DNA from: Pirellulaceae bacterium
Lineage (GTDB): Bacteria; Planctomycetota; Planctomycetia; Pirellulales; Pirellulaceae
DNA length: 64,000 nucleotides
Assembly: GCA_023382975.1 (NCBI GenBank)
Contig: JAHDXO010000007.1
Location: 44,142-108,141, forward strand
Reading direction: 5' to 3'
Of this stretch, positions 55,558-64,000 are shown in pieces; the stretch's first letter is position 1, and every line of letters starts with the position of its first letter. Made by a program: the position numbers and the translations under genes. Below the pieces are notes generated by a model. That model was not told the DNA's origin. It saw only the letters and a program-made list of their open reading frames with translations, and did no database searches.

Positions 55558-55770
55558 TGTTCGCCCCGAAGAGGCAGCCACATACCAGCCCAGGGCATCG
55601 CCCTGGGTTGAGGTGGGAAATATGAGTCCTGAACCCTGAAAGGGTGGCACAGTTCGCCACCTGTTGTCCTGCCCTTTCAGGGCGACCGGATTCTATTGTC
55701 TCGGCAACCCAGGGCGTTGCCCTGGGCTGATTTGTTCAGGCCCCTGCGGGGCATCATTTGCGGACTGCGA
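55558..55770. repeat. Two blocks of planctomycete dispersed hairpin repeats, uninterrupted copy
   Basis: CAGCCCAGGGCATCGCCCTG near 55590 and ACCCAGGGCGTTGCCCTGGG near 55708, with CCTGAAAGGG and GCCCTTTCAGGGC hairpins between them. Its minus strand gives the empty-site version of the repeat that is interrupted by the MITE at 52441-52572. Confidence 0.8.
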
Positions 55771-55799
55771 GTCTCCGCAACTTTCCGCCTACTCAGCCC

Positions 55800-56285
55800 C
55801 TATTCTTTTCGAGCGACAGCGCTTTGCCGGAGCGAATTGCCAAGCAACGAGAATCCAAAATCAGCCAACTGCCCCGCGATGGGCACGGAGGTGGCGGAGA
55901 CGGGAACACAGACTGTGACGCGGATGTTTCCATTGGTCAAGTCCGATGAAGGTGCCGGGCAGTCTGGCTCGCCTTCTTTTTCATTGAAGTCGTTCTCAGG
56001 ATCCTCCAGCCGCACCGCCGCAACATCATCGTCGATCGAAATCCCTTGCTGCGATAAAACACCATTCACGACGCTCACCACGTAGTTGATATCCTGATCC
56101 TTCGCCGCCGCGCGAGCCCCCTCGATCGCAGCTTGATTAACCGTCTGTTGGAGCGATATCACGCTGCCAAACTCGATGGTAGCGATGGTGGCGATCACCA
56201 GCAATGGAATGATCATCAGGGCTTCGACGACCAGACCGCCGCGTCGAAGGTGGCGGCGAGAGCGGGTCAAACGGCCAGTTTTCAC
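55800..56285 (-). CDS. TadE-like pilus assembly protein
   Basis: 161 residues. A basic N-terminus (RSRRHLRR) followed by GGLVVEALMIIPLLVIATIA and TIEFGSVI is the TadE/TadG-type single N-terminal membrane helix with a pseudopilin-like Glu. The remaining ectodomain has two cysteines. TadE proteins belong to Flp/Tad pilus systems for surface attachment. The GTG at 56285 with GAGGGGA upstream is the chosen start. Divergent from a second TadE gene, sharing a 150-bp regulatory region. Confidence 0.75.
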   Translation of the reverse strand: MKTGRLTRSRRHLRRGGLVVEALMIIPLLVIATIATIEFGSVISLQQTVNQAAIEGARAAAKDQDINYVVSVVNGVLSQQGISIDDDVAAVRLEDPENDFNEKEGEPDCPAPSSDLTNGNIRVTVCVPVSATSVPIAGQLADFGFSLLGNSLRQSAVARKE

Positions 56286-56366
56286 GGCGATTCCCCTCGT
56301 AGGTTCCCGGTTTTCGAACGTTCTCAAATACTGGGCGGTTCGTTGCGTCGCATGGACCCAGCGACT

Positions 56367-56374
56367 AGTATAAT
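56367..56374. promoter_or_regulatory. Candidate divergent -10 region
   Basis: TATAAT (56369-56374) reads toward the plus-strand TadE gene, and TATACT on the minus strand toward the other. No good -35 pair is seen for either. Confidence 0.3.
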
Positions 56375-56434
56375 ATCGAGAATCTGAGTTGTCTGTGCTG
56401 TTTGCGGAAAACGAGTGAGAGCGGCGAGTCGAGT

Positions 56435-56968
56435 ATGAATGCAAGTTCGCGTTTTTTCCGGATACTGGCCAGGAGTCGCGCCCATCGCCGGCGTGGCGTT
56501 TTTATCGCTGAACTGCTGCTGACGATGCCCGCATTCGTCGTGTTCCTGTTCGCCATCGTGGAGTTCGGCTTCCTGTTCGCGAATCTCCAACTGGTCTCAA
56601 TGGCATCCAGAGTCGGAGCGGATGCCGCTGCGGATGCGACGCTGCCTACCGTGCCTCCCCACTCGTTTCCGTCCGCTGTGCTGACACCCGTCCAACAGCA
56701 CCTAAACAGTGCGGGAATCGATACGATTACGATTCGGTTGGAGCACAATGTCGGCGGCTCGGTCGCGGTGCTCACGCATGGCACGTGGACCGCTTCGTGT
56801 CAACCGAATGAAGAACTTGACGACCCGCCGGTGTCCGGCGAGGCATACGTCCGCGTGAGTGTCTGCGTGCCGATGAGCGAGTTGACGGCCAATTTGTTGG
56901 AGTTGTTCGGATTCGACATCACCGATCGGCAGGTGTCGTACACGACCGTGCAGCGTTACCAATTGTAG
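56435..56968 (+). CDS. TadE-like pilus assembly protein (second)
   Basis: 177 residues. SRAHRRRGVFIAELLLTMPA and FVVFLFAIVEFGFLFANLQL show the basic segment, the conserved Glu and the single membrane helix of TadE. The ectodomain again has two cysteines (SCQPNE, VSVCVPM), like its divergent neighbour: the C-V-P motif is shared by both, pointing to an ancient duplication. Start ATG at 56435; RBS weak. Confidence 0.75.
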   Translation: MNASSRFFRILARSRAHRRRGVFIAELLLTMPAFVVFLFAIVEFGFLFANLQLVSMASRVGADAAADATLPTVPPHSFPSAVLTPVQQHLNSAGIDTITIRLEHNVGGSVAVLTHGTWTASCQPNEELDDPPVSGEAYVRVSVCVPMSELTANLLELFGFDITDRQVSYTTVQRYQL

Positions 56969-57014
56969 CGACGCGCGGGGGCGGTGTGGCTCGCAGTCAG
57001 CTAGTGAGAGAACC

Positions 57015-57644
57015 ATGGTAGATCTGAAGGATGGCAGAGTGAGAAGCCGACACGGTCACTTTCCTCCGTGGCGTTGCCGGCAGGCACATCGGCGCGGCTT
57101 GGCGACAATGTGGCTGATCATGTTCGGCCCCGTGTTTCTGGTCATGCTGTACTTCGTGGTCGAGATCGGCCATTTATATCTGGCGAAGACCGAACTGAAC
57201 AACGCCCTTGAGGCCGCCGCCCAAGCCGGTGCGCAGCGTTGGAGCGAAGGTGGGACAACGGCGGAGGCACGAGCAAACGCCTACGGATATGCGCAGGCCA
57301 ATACCGTTAGCGGCGATCCTGTGGAACTGGACACGGACGAGGACACCACCGAAGACACGGACGATCCGCCCGCCAATCCGAACAACAACGTCAGTTGCGA
57401 TGGCGAGATCGTGTTGGGAGCCGTGAATGCGACAGATGACTTCGATGCCAACGAGGCGCCAACGGGCGCACTACAGTTTGGCGTCCGCGTCCGCAAGACC
57501 GTGAGCGTCGAACCGCTCAGCAGCACCTTGTTAGGAATCTCTATGGGGCCATTCGATCTCAGCGGCGATGTGACCGCGGCGTGCGCAACCGGCGATACAC
57601 CAAGGCTGATCCGGCTAAACAGTTTCACCTGTACGTCGCCGTAA
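57015..57644 (+). CDS. TadG-like pilus assembly protein
   Basis: 209 residues. RRGLATMWLIMFGPVFLVML is a TadG-type N-terminal membrane helix, and KTELNNALEAAAQAGAQRW is the conserved following helix. The middle is very acidic (DTDEDTTEDTDDPP). C-terminal part has two cysteines. Lies 46 bp after the second TadE, the same strand, so one operon. The Tad ATPase, platform and secretin genes are not in the window. Confidence 0.75.
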   Translation: MVDLKDGRVRSRHGHFPPWRCRQAHRRGLATMWLIMFGPVFLVMLYFVVEIGHLYLAKTELNNALEAAAQAGAQRWSEGGTTAEARANAYGYAQANTVSGDPVELDTDEDTTEDTDDPPANPNNNVSCDGEIVLGAVNATDDFDANEAPTGALQFGVRVRKTVSVEPLSSTLLGISMGPFDLSGDVTAACATGDTPRLIRLNSFTCTSP

Positions 57645-57708
57645 GACGTTGGATTCGATCCGTTCCGGTGCAACATCGTCTGTCTTCGACCGCGACCAGG
57701 AACCTCCG

Positions 57709-57897
57709 ATGCAAGAAGCGATTCGCGACGCGCTGGTTTGGATGCTTGGTTTCGGCGTCGTGACCACCGTGTATCTCGCCATCGGTTTGACCCTGATCCG
57801 GCGTTGGCGGCAGCGTAAACAGTCGGTTCGGCAACCAGCGCCTCCATCGCAATCCGACGAACCGGCCCATACCGATGCTACTGGCAGCAGCGGTTGA
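57709..57897 (+). CDS. Small single-pass membrane protein (62 aa)
   Basis: One membrane helix (LVWMLGFGVVTTVYLAIGLTL) followed by a basic stretch RRWRQRKQ and a polar tail. AGGA precedes the ATG. Its 3' end overlaps the convergent HzsA-like gene by 20 bp. Possibly part of the TadE/TadG operon. No family recognised. Confidence 0.5.
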   Translation: MQEAIRDALVWMLGFGVVTTVYLAIGLTLIRRWRQRKQSVRQPAPPSQSDEPAHTDATGSSG

Positions 57898-60800
57898 CTT
57901 CGGGGCTGGGTTGGGCGCCGGGCATGTCCATGCGGGGCGTTTTCTCTAGCAGGCGTTCGATGGGTTCGAATGTGGCCAGGATCGCTCGATAGTCCGTATC
58001 GTTGGTATCGGCAAACACGGCCGTGCCGCAATGCTCGGTGCCGCCGGCGGCCTTGGCCAGCGGGGCCAACAGGAACGAGTTGTGCTGCGGGTTGGTGACC
58101 CGCGTCCAGACGTGACGAGGAAACTTGCCTTCGGCGTGGCAGGCGACGCATCGCCGCTGGGCGACTTCGGCTAGCACTTGGTCCAGATCGGCGGGCATCA
58201 TCTGGCGGCAACCGGGGGCGGTCGGATGCGCCGTCTCGCTGCTGCCGTAGTACGGCACGTTCAAATCGATCCAGGCAAAAATTCGACGCCGCTCGGTGTC
58301 GTTCAAACGAACCTGCGGCTGCCCGTCCCGGTCCGGATGCCCGTTCAGAATCAACTCGGCCAGCCGACTCTGCGGCGATCCCCAACTCTTCGGTTCGATC
58401 CGCAGGATGTTCTGCTCGTGGCCGTTGTAGGTCGGTATCCAGCTCACGAACGGACTGCCCGCGCGGCCTTGGTTTTCGCGGGCCAACACGTCGTACGAGA
58501 CGTTGAAGAAATCGGTTTTGTCGCCACTCAAATCGACCCCGCCCTGCTTGTCGTGCGGATGGTGGCAGCGGACGCAGTGCTGATCCAACACGGGCTGGAC
58601 GACGGTCGAGTAATCGAAGCCGCCCGGTCCCCACTCGGGCGGCGCGAGCGTCACGGCGGACAAAAAGGGGACGGTCCCCTTTTGTGCAAAGCACCCTTCG
58701 GGCCGTTCCGGCAAAAGGGGGCCGTCCCCTTTTTGCCCCGGCAGGCTGTAATCGCTCATTAGGGTGCGCGGCGATTCCAGCCGGTGCTCGTGGCAGCCGA
58801 TGCAGCCTTGGACTTCGCCCGGCATGAAGTGGGTAAAGCTGCGCATGCGTTGGACCGCTCGGCCCTGGGCGTCCAAGGCCATGAAGTACAGCGGCACGCC
58901 GGCCGGAACTTGGAAGCAGGCGGAGCCGTCGGACTGGACCTCGACGTCGCCGATCACCTCCTTGCCCGCGTAGGTGGCTCCGCACGAAATCACGGGGAAC
59001 TGGAATCCGAACGCCCGCAGCGAAGGATCGATCCGCACGGTCTTCTGCAGTTCACGCACCACGCGGATCGTTTTCACTTCGCCTCGCGCCACCGCTGGTT
59101 CCAGGCCGTTGTACACGTCCTGCAGGTAGACGGTTGCCAGCGGACTGCCCGATTCGGCGGGCTGATGCTGGGGGATCGCCGGAGGCCGCGGGCGAGGCCG
59201 CACGGGCAAGGCGTTGAAATACTGCATGCCGTCGGCCGGGCGGGCGAGCGCCACCGACTGGCAGGTACCCGCCAAGTCCCGCACCAATACCGGGCCGCGG
59301 GCCGACAACAGCAGACGCTGGCCGTCCAGCGGAACGGGGCTGCTGTACAGCTTGCTGCCGTCGGTGTTGCCGTTGCCCTGGTCGACCGCCGGGACAGGAA
59401 CATCGGGCGTGATGTTTTCGATCGCCGCTTGCGCGTTCACGCCTTTGGTCCGGTCCACGATCCCGATCGCGCCGCGAGTCGGCCCGTTGTGGCCGGTCAT
59501 GGTGCAAACGATCTTCGTCGTGCCGGGGATCTGTCGCGCCTCCATGAACGTGCCCGGCGACAGGACGCGGTTGCCGAAGTACCCGGCCAACCCGGTCCCG
59601 TCCGGATTGATCGTCCACAGGCTCTGGATGGGAATCGCCGGCCGGTCGACGTATTCCCAGCGCGAGTAGATGATCCGCCCGTCGTCCATCACGACCGGCG
59701 TGAAATCGTTCAGGTAGTTGGCGGACAGACGCCGCACCTCGGAACCATCGGCCTCCATGCGGTGCAGTACGCCGACCGGCGCGTGCCAGCAGTAGGCGAA
59801 CTGCGGCGCGCGGGTGCTCAGAAATCCGATGCCGCCGTCAGGCAGCCAGCAACCGTTGTAGTCGTGCCACTCACCCTCGGTCAACTGCGTCAGCCCGCTG
59901 CCGTCCACGTTGACGGTCCACAGATGATAGCCCTCGCCACTGCGACGCCGCCAACTGAACAGCACCTTCGTGGCGTCGTAGGACAAATCGCAGTCCAGAA
60001 TCTGGCCGTCGCTCGAATCCACCAGTTGCACACTCTGCGATTCCGGCTCGTGCGGCGAGATCACGTACAGCCCGCCGCCGTCGCGTTGGCCTTCGTAGTG
60101 GTACGTGTACACGTGCGATGCGGTGATCTCGTGCCGTTTGATGACCAGCAAGCGGTCGACGTCGAACAGCAGCGCCGCCCGCTGCAATTCGGCCAGTCGG
60201 TCAGCCGCCTCTTCGTCCCCGGCCGTTTCCAGTCGCTGCAACTGCCGCAGGTGGTCGTCCGCTTGCGGATAGTTGTCCCGGTGCGCGGTCTTCAACGCCA
60301 GAATCAAAGCTCGCAGCGAAGGCGGATCGACGTCGTTGGCGAAACCCTCGTCCAGCGATCCGGCCAACTTGTGCAACCCGGCCAGTTCTTTCTTGTCCAA
60401 GGGCTTGGCAAACACCATGATCTCGGCCGCGCCGGGATTCGGGCCTCCGTAGGAGTTCAGGAACTTGATCGTCAAGCGACCGGCGCGCGCGGGGGTCAGC
60501 CGGATCGATTGCGGTCCGTGAACCATCGCGAGCGTGCCGCGCGCCACCGGTTCCGCGACGTCGTCCAGATAGATCTCGTAGTCCTTGAAGCACTCGGACA
60601 CGTACCACGCCGTGCGGCCGAAGTACACGATTTCGGCGATCTCTTGCGGCGTTTGCCAGGCGAGGGTGAAATCGGCGGCATCGCCCGTTTTGGCTTTCAG
60701 CACGCACCAAGCGGCATTCAAATCGGCCGTCGCGCTGCCGGCCGGCGGTATCCGTCCGTCGATGGCATACTTGGCCAGATACGAGGTGTTGTGCTCCGAC

Positions 60801-60955
60801 GTGGCCGCAGCGGTTGCCGTTCTCGCGAGATTTTCGGGAGCGGCCGCTTGCGCGGTTCGAGGGACGCCCCATGCCGAGAGCACTGCGAGAAGCAGGAACG
60901 TCACCCGCTGAATGCTCCGGAGATTCCGCAACGATCCGTCCCATCGAGCAACCAT
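57878..60955 (-). CDS. Hydrazine-synthase-alpha-like protein with discoidin, beta-propeller and c-type heme motifs
   Basis: 1025 residues, signal peptide (VTFLLLAVLSAWGVPRTAQA). An N-terminal F5/8-type (discoidin-like) domain, about 45-190, is followed by TolB-like propeller blades (VFSWRRRSGEGYHLWTVNVD, GIGFLSTRAPQFAYCW, GRIIYSRWEYVDRP). The C-terminal part has heme-c motifs CIGCH (about residue 716), CVRCH (~792) and CVACH (~935). This layout is the widespread planctomycete HzsA-related family; it does not imply anammox, since the other hydrazine synthase subunits are not seen. Probably a periplasmic redox or binding protein. ATG at 60955 with GAGGGA upstream. Residues ~740-765 are encoded by an inserted DNA palindrome repeat. 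Confidence 0.85.
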   Translation of the reverse strand: MVARWDGSLRNLRSIQRVTFLLLAVLSAWGVPRTAQAAAPENLARTATAAATSEHNTSYLAKYAIDGRIPPAGSATADLNAAWCVLKAKTGDAADFTLAWQTPQEIAEIVYFGRTAWYVSECFKDYEIYLDDVAEPVARGTLAMVHGPQSIRLTPARAGRLTIKFLNSYGGPNPGAAEIMVFAKPLDKKELAGLHKLAGSLDEGFANDVDPPSLRALILALKTAHRDNYPQADDHLRQLQRLETAGDEEAADRLAELQRAALLFDVDRLLVIKRHEITASHVYTYHYEGQRDGGGLYVISPHEPESQSVQLVDSSDGQILDCDLSYDATKVLFSWRRRSGEGYHLWTVNVDGSGLTQLTEGEWHDYNGCWLPDGGIGFLSTRAPQFAYCWHAPVGVLHRMEADGSEVRRLSANYLNDFTPVVMDDGRIIYSRWEYVDRPAIPIQSLWTINPDGTGLAGYFGNRVLSPGTFMEARQIPGTTKIVCTMTGHNGPTRGAIGIVDRTKGVNAQAAIENITPDVPVPAVDQGNGNTDGSKLYSSPVPLDGQRLLLSARGPVLVRDLAGTCQSVALARPADGMQYFNALPVRPRPRPPAIPQHQPAESGSPLATVYLQDVYNGLEPAVARGEVKTIRVVRELQKTVRIDPSLRAFGFQFPVISCGATYAGKEVIGDVEVQSDGSACFQVPAGVPLYFMALDAQGRAVQRMRSFTHFMPGEVQGCIGCHEHRLESPRTLMSDYSLPGQKGDGPLLPERPEGCFAQKGTVPFLSAVTLAPPEWGPGGFDYSTVVQPVLDQHCVRCHHPHDKQGGVDLSGDKTDFFNVSYDVLARENQGRAGSPFVSWIPTYNGHEQNILRIEPKSWGSPQSRLAELILNGHPDRDGQPQVRLNDTERRRIFAWIDLNVPYYGSSETAHPTAPGCRQMMPADLDQVLAEVAQRRCVACHAEGKFPRHVWTRVTNPQHNSFLLAPLAKAAGGTEHCGTAVFADTNDTDYRAILATFEPIERLLEKTPRMDMPGAQPSPEVNRCCQ
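58661..58736. repeat. Paired palindromic repeat inside the HzsA-like gene
   Basis: CAAAAAGGGGACGGTCCCCT (58661-58684) and a second palindrome CAAAAGGGGGCCGTCCCCTT (58712-58735). On the coding strand they give GQKGDGPLLP and AQKGTVPFLS, two near-duplicate peptides. The 76-bp pair keeps the reading frame open. Confidence 0.8.
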
Positions 60956-61006
60956 GATTCCCTCCCCCGATGCGATGATTGTAGAAAAAAGGTTCGAACG
61001 GTGCGT

Positions 61007-61510
61007 TCAGCCGAAAACTTCGTTGATGCTGTCGGACGTGAGAATGCGCTCGGCCCAGTTCAGCAGTTGTCCGCTGTCGGCGTCGGCAATCCTGCGTTGA
61101 TACTCCGCGTCGATCGTACCGAATTTTCGTTCCAGTTGTCTCAGCAAGATGGCGGACTCCCCTTCTTTCCGGCCTTCCTTCCGGCCTTCCTTCCGGCCTT
61201 CCTTCCGGCCTTCCCTCCGGCCCTGGTTCTGCCCGGCCTCTTCGCCCTCCTTCCGGGCTTCTTCCTGCCACTGCTTTTTCCAGTCTTTGACGCGTTCTGC
61301 CAACATGGTTCTTGCCTCCTGTAAGTTCTCAACCTCTGGAATCTCGATGTCGGGCATCCGACTGGCCAGCAACGAGCGGCGGAGCCAGACGACCAGCGCC
61401 CGGGCCAAGTCAGCTTGCTCGGGAGCCTGCAACCACTCTATGAGGCATGCTCCGATTATAGCCGCAAACCCGTCGTCAAAGCAGATGCTTCGCAAATCAA
61501 TCAAGGCCAA
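61007..61510 (-). pseudogene. Rpn/PD-(D/E)XK transposase family C-terminal remnant (DUF4351-like)
   Basis: The readable part (VVWLRRSLLASRMPD, EVENLQEARTMLAERVKDW, then RREGRKEGRKEGRKEG repeats and LLRQLERKFGTID, LLNWAERILTSDSINEVFG) is the helical and DUF4351 tail of recombination-promoting nucleases of the Rpn family. The N-terminal nuclease domain is absent; the frame opens with a TTG within the adjacent hydrolase gene, and no RBS is seen. A decayed remnant rather than a functional gene. Confidence 0.6.
61161..61222. repeat. 12-bp tandem repeat coding for RKEG units
   Basis: About five units of CCTTCCTTCCGG, in frame, giving (RKEG)n on the minus strand in the Rpn-type remnant. Confidence 0.85.
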
Positions 61511-62285
61511 GGATCTGGGACTGGAGCCAGTCGAGTGCTTGTTGGTATTCGGCGGTCGTGGCGGGAGACATCGAGTCGGCGTGTCCGGCGTCGGGCAGGA
61601 CGATCACCCGCTTCGGGCCGGCGTAGGACTCGTGGATCTTCTGCTGGTACTTTGGCGGGACGATGGTGTCGCATTCCGACATGACGAAGACGGCGGGGGC
61701 TGAGCAGCGTTGGGCATTGGCGCAGCAATCCAATTCCGCGGGCACCTGGCGCGCGATGAGCCACGCGCCCAGAAAGCACGATCGCCAGCCGAAGCGGCCC
61801 ACGATCAACTCGGGCAACTGCGGCGGATTGCGGAGAATCAGGCCCGCGACCTCGTAACGGGCGGCCAGGTGCAAGACGCACGTCCCTCCCAGGCTGTTGG
61901 AGACCAGCACGATCGGGCGACCGGCGGCCAACCGCTGCAATTCCTCGAACACGGCGCGGGCGGTGGGTGCGAGCTTCCGCACACTGGCTCGTCCGCTACT
62001 GCCTCCGTAGCCGGGCGGATTGACGGTCCATAACTGGGCGCGAAGCGCCGGCCAGAAGCAGGCTGGTTGGGGAGTCGCCAATTCGGCTCGGCCCCCTGTC
62101 CCGCCGAACTTCAACACAAACAGTTCGACGTCCCGATCGGCCGGCCCCGTGTCCGCAACCCAAATCTCGACGCGGTCGTCGCCTGCCGTCAACGAGCGGC
62201 AGGTCTTGTCCGAAACTTCGATGGGATGCGTCGTCGGGAACAGAATCAGCCGGTCGGCGATCCGGCCCAGCAACTTGCCCAGCAT
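61497..62285 (-). CDS. Alpha/beta-hydrolase fold protein
   Basis: 262 residues. Nucleophile region IVLVSNSLGGTCVLHLA has SNSLG where GxSxG is usual (first Gly replaced by Ser); the later Asp is in MSECDTIVPPKYQQ and the His in DAGHADSM. This matches the COG1073-like esterase/peptidase group. The ATG at 62285 overlaps the metG stop (TGATG), which chooses it from the longer frame upstream. Substrate unknown; no secretion signal. Confidence 0.78.
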   Translation of the reverse strand: MLGKLLGRIADRLILFPTTHPIEVSDKTCRSLTAGDDRVEIWVADTGPADRDVELFVLKFGGTGGRAELATPQPACFWPALRAQLWTVNPPGYGGSSGRASVRKLAPTARAVFEELQRLAAGRPIVLVSNSLGGTCVLHLAARYEVAGLILRNPPQLPELIVGRFGWRSCFLGAWLIARQVPAELDCCANAQRCSAPAVFVMSECDTIVPPKYQQKIHESYAGPKRVIVLPDAGHADSMSPATTAEYQQALDWLQSQILGLD

Positions 62286-64000
62286 CAATGGACCCGCTGT
62301 CCGGGCTTGGCGCCCGAGTCCGGCGAGAGCAGAAAGATGTCGACGCCGCCCGAGCCGGCCGCAGTGACCATGCCTTGGCTGAGCCCGAACTTCATCTGGC
62401 GCGGCGCCAGATTGGCGACCACGACCACTAAGCGACCGACTAGATCCTGCGGCTGATAAGCGGACTTGATTCCCGCGAATACCGTGCGGCGTTCGTCGCC
62501 GCCCAGGCTGACCGTCAGCTTCAACAACTTGCGGGCCTCGGGAATCTCTTCCGCTTCGACGATGCGGGCGATCCGCAGGTCGACTTTCGCGAAGTCGTCG
62601 ATCGTGCATTGTTCGGCCAGCGGTTCGTCCAACAGCGGTTGACCGCTGTCTTCGAAAGCGGGCGCGGGCGGTGTTTCGGGCGAATCGGTTTCCCGGCTTT
62701 CCTCGATCATTCTATCAATGTCCTTCTTGTCTAAACGAATCAGCATGTGCTCGAACTTTGCCACGGGCGAACCGAGCAGTGGGCTCTTCGAGTCGTCCCA
62801 ATGTTCGATCGGCCTGTTCAACAACCGGCCCGTCTGCTCGGCCAGTCGCGGCAGCACGGGCGCCAGATAGATCGCCAGTTGGCGGAACAGATTCAGCGCG
62901 ACCGTGCAGACGTCCTGCAACTGTTTGGCTTGCGTAGCATCCTTGCGCAGATTCCACGGCGCCGCCGCCTCGACGTACGGATTCGCCCGGTCGGCCAACT
63001 CCATCACCAAACGCATGGCGCGACCATAATCGCAGACCTCGTAGGCTTCGGCGATCTCGTCACCCACGGCCGCGGCGTTTTCGAACAACCCGCCATCGTC
63101 GGGATAGGTCGCCGACAGCCCCGTCGTCTCGACGAACTTCGCCGAACGACTGGCCAGATTGACGACCTTGCCCACCAAGTCGGCATTCACCTTGGCCGCG
63201 AATTCGTCGAGGTTCAAATCGATGTCGTCCAGCCGCGATCCGAGTTTCGAGGCGTAGTAGTAGCGGAGATAGGCGGGATCGAGGTGCTTCAGATACGTCG
63301 ACGCTTTGACGAAGGTGCCCTTGCTCTTGGACATCTTTTCGCCGCCGACGGTCAAGAAGCCGTGGATATGCACCTTGGTCGGCAATTGGAATCCGGCCAC
63401 CTTCAACATGCCAGGCCAGAAGAGCGTGTGGAAGTAGGTGATGTCCTTGCCGATGAAGTGATGAATCTCCGTCTGCTCGTTGCGCCACCAGTCGTCGAGT
63501 TGTTCGCCGTGCCGGTCGCACCACTGCTGGCTGGAACCGATGTATCCGATCGGCGCATCGAACCAGACGTACCAGTAATTTCCGGGGCTGTCGGGGATTT
63601 CGAACCCGAAGTACGGCGCGGGCCGCGAGATGTCCCAGTCCTTCAGCGGCTCGTGCAGGAAATGGCCCTTCAGATAATTGGCCACCTCGGGCTGCAGATG
63701 CTGCCCGCATTGTGTCCATTCCACGAGAAAGTCGTGCAACCGGGCCAGTTGCACGAACAAGTGGGTGGCCTCGCGAATCTCCGGCCGCGCCCCGGAATGA
63801 ACGCTGACCGGGTCGATCAAGTCCACGGGGCTGTACGTGGCTCCGCACTGACAACTGTCCCCCGGCTGATCCGGTCGCCCGCACCGCGGGCACGTACCGC
63901 GGACGAATCGGTCCGCCAGAAACGTGCCGGCTTCCGGATCGTACAATTGCGACACGCTTTTCTCGACGATCAGATCTTCCCGACGGAGCGCTGCCCAAAT
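62285..64000 (-). CDS. metG: Methionyl-tRNA synthetase, N-terminus outside window
   Basis: The frame is open to the window edge (reads ...[18 protein letters not shown]), so the HIGH-bearing start lies beyond base 64000. Visible: the zinc knuckle [16 protein letters not shown], catalytic KMSKS in [10 protein letters not shown], anticodon-binding helical domain ([16 protein letters not shown]), and a C-terminal tRNA-binding OB domain ([20 protein letters not shown], ending PGQRVH). The latter is found in dimeric MetRS. Charges tRNA-Met in the cytoplasm. Translationally coupled to the downstream hydrolase. Confidence 0.95.
   Translation of the reverse strand: MWAALRREDLIVEKSVSQLYDPEAGTFLADRFVRGTCPRCGRPDQPGDSCQCGATYSPVDLIDPVSVHSGARPEIREATHLFVQLARLHDFLVEWTQCGQHLQPEVANYLKGHFLHEPLKDWDISRPAPYFGFEIPDSPGNYWYVWFDAPIGYIGSSQQWCDRHGEQLDDWWRNEQTEIHHFIGKDITYFHTLFWPGMLKVAGFQLPTKVHIHGFLTVGGEKMSKSKGTFVKASTYLKHLDPAYLRYYYASKLGSRLDDIDLNLDEFAAKVNADLVGKVVNLASRSAKFVETTGLSATYPDDGGLFENAAAVGDEIAEAYEVCDYGRAMRLVMELADRANPYVEAAAPWNLRKDATQAKQLQDVCTVALNLFRQLAIYLAPVLPRLAEQTGRLLNRPIEHWDDSKSPLLGSPVAKFEHMLIRLDKKDIDRMIEESRETDSPETPPAPAFEDSGQPLLDEPLAEQCTIDDFAKVDLRIARIVEAEEIPEARKLLKLTVSLGGDERRTVFAGIKSAYQPQDLVGRLVVVVANLAPRQMKFGLSQGMVTAAGSGGVDIFLLSPDSGAKPGQRVH

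Noticed and set aside
57878..60955. Evidence for anammox metabolism from the HzsA-like protein
   Set aside because: HzsA-like proteins with propeller and CxxCH motifs are common in planctomycetes; no HzsB/C or hydrazine dehydrogenase genes are seen.
61007..61510. Functional Rpn nuclease
   Set aside because: The N-terminal nuclease domain is missing, with no RBS and no in-frame upstream continuation.

Overview
The window looks like a chromosomal segment of a planctomycete (Planctomycetota, probably a Pirellulales-type lineage). This rests on a GC-rich sequence carrying a DUF1559-type protein, an SHD1/PQQ-propeller protein, a type I sulfatase, a planctomycete ECF sigma factor, a giant Ser/Thr kinase fused to an FGE-sulfatase (SUMF1) domain, a hydrazine-synthase-alpha-like cytochrome protein, a BBP7-like outer-membrane protein and several families of intergenic palindromic repeats. 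No rRNA, tRNA, CRISPR array or intact transposase was recognised.

Layout. 1-8.0 kb: a repeat-rich secreted protein (cut by the window edge), a periplasmic ligand-binding protein, and the 2-oxoglutarate dehydrogenase operon sucA-sucB-lpdA on the minus strand. 8-12.5 kb: a PQQ-propeller protein, a GH5 glycosidase and 5-formyl-THF cyclo-ligase, with two nearly identical 100-bp inverted-repeat elements. 12.5-24.9 kb: plus-strand genes for a zinc-ribbon/membrane protein, a three-gene cluster with a TatD/EboB-like hydrolase, PIN-PhoH, a PHP phosphoesterase, a second GH5 overlapping a CorA transporter, and a double-thioredoxin-fold protein. 25-31.8 kb: minus-strand sugar or amino-sugar type genes (zinc alcohol dehydrogenase, DegT aminotransferase), a phospholipase-C-like protein and a large beta-helix protein. 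32-41.7 kb: a DUF433 protein, DUF1559, ECF sigma, then rhomboid - PspA - kinase/SUMF1, a plausible envelope-stress group, followed by another beta-helix protein. 41.7-44.4 kb: sulfatase, a broken VapBC pair, a transposase (RAYT) remnant and a deletion-ridden copy of the beta-helix gene.

44.4-52.2 kb holds the most striking gene: one 2583-residue polypeptide with the complete fully reducing polyketide synthase order KS-AT-DH-(structural KR)-ER-KR-ACP, fused at its C-terminus to a PLP-dependent alpha-oxoamine synthase. By domain logic it should build a reduced carbon chain and release it by decarboxylative condensation with an amino acid, giving a sphingoid-like amino-ketone. It stands alone, between two repeat-rich regions.

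52.2-64 kb: a dense block of dispersed repeats including a 132-bp MITE with 9-bp target duplication, an outer-membrane protein, a CsrA - histidine-kinase-helix - receiver fusion, three TadE/TadG-like pilus proteins, the HzsA-like multiheme-type protein with an in-frame palindromic repeat, an Rpn/DUF4351 remnant, an alpha/beta hydrolase and the 3' part of metG running off the window.

A recurring theme is that dispersed repeats sit exactly at gene 3' ends and supply stop codons (GH5, cyclo-ligase, alcohol dehydrogenase, PKS).
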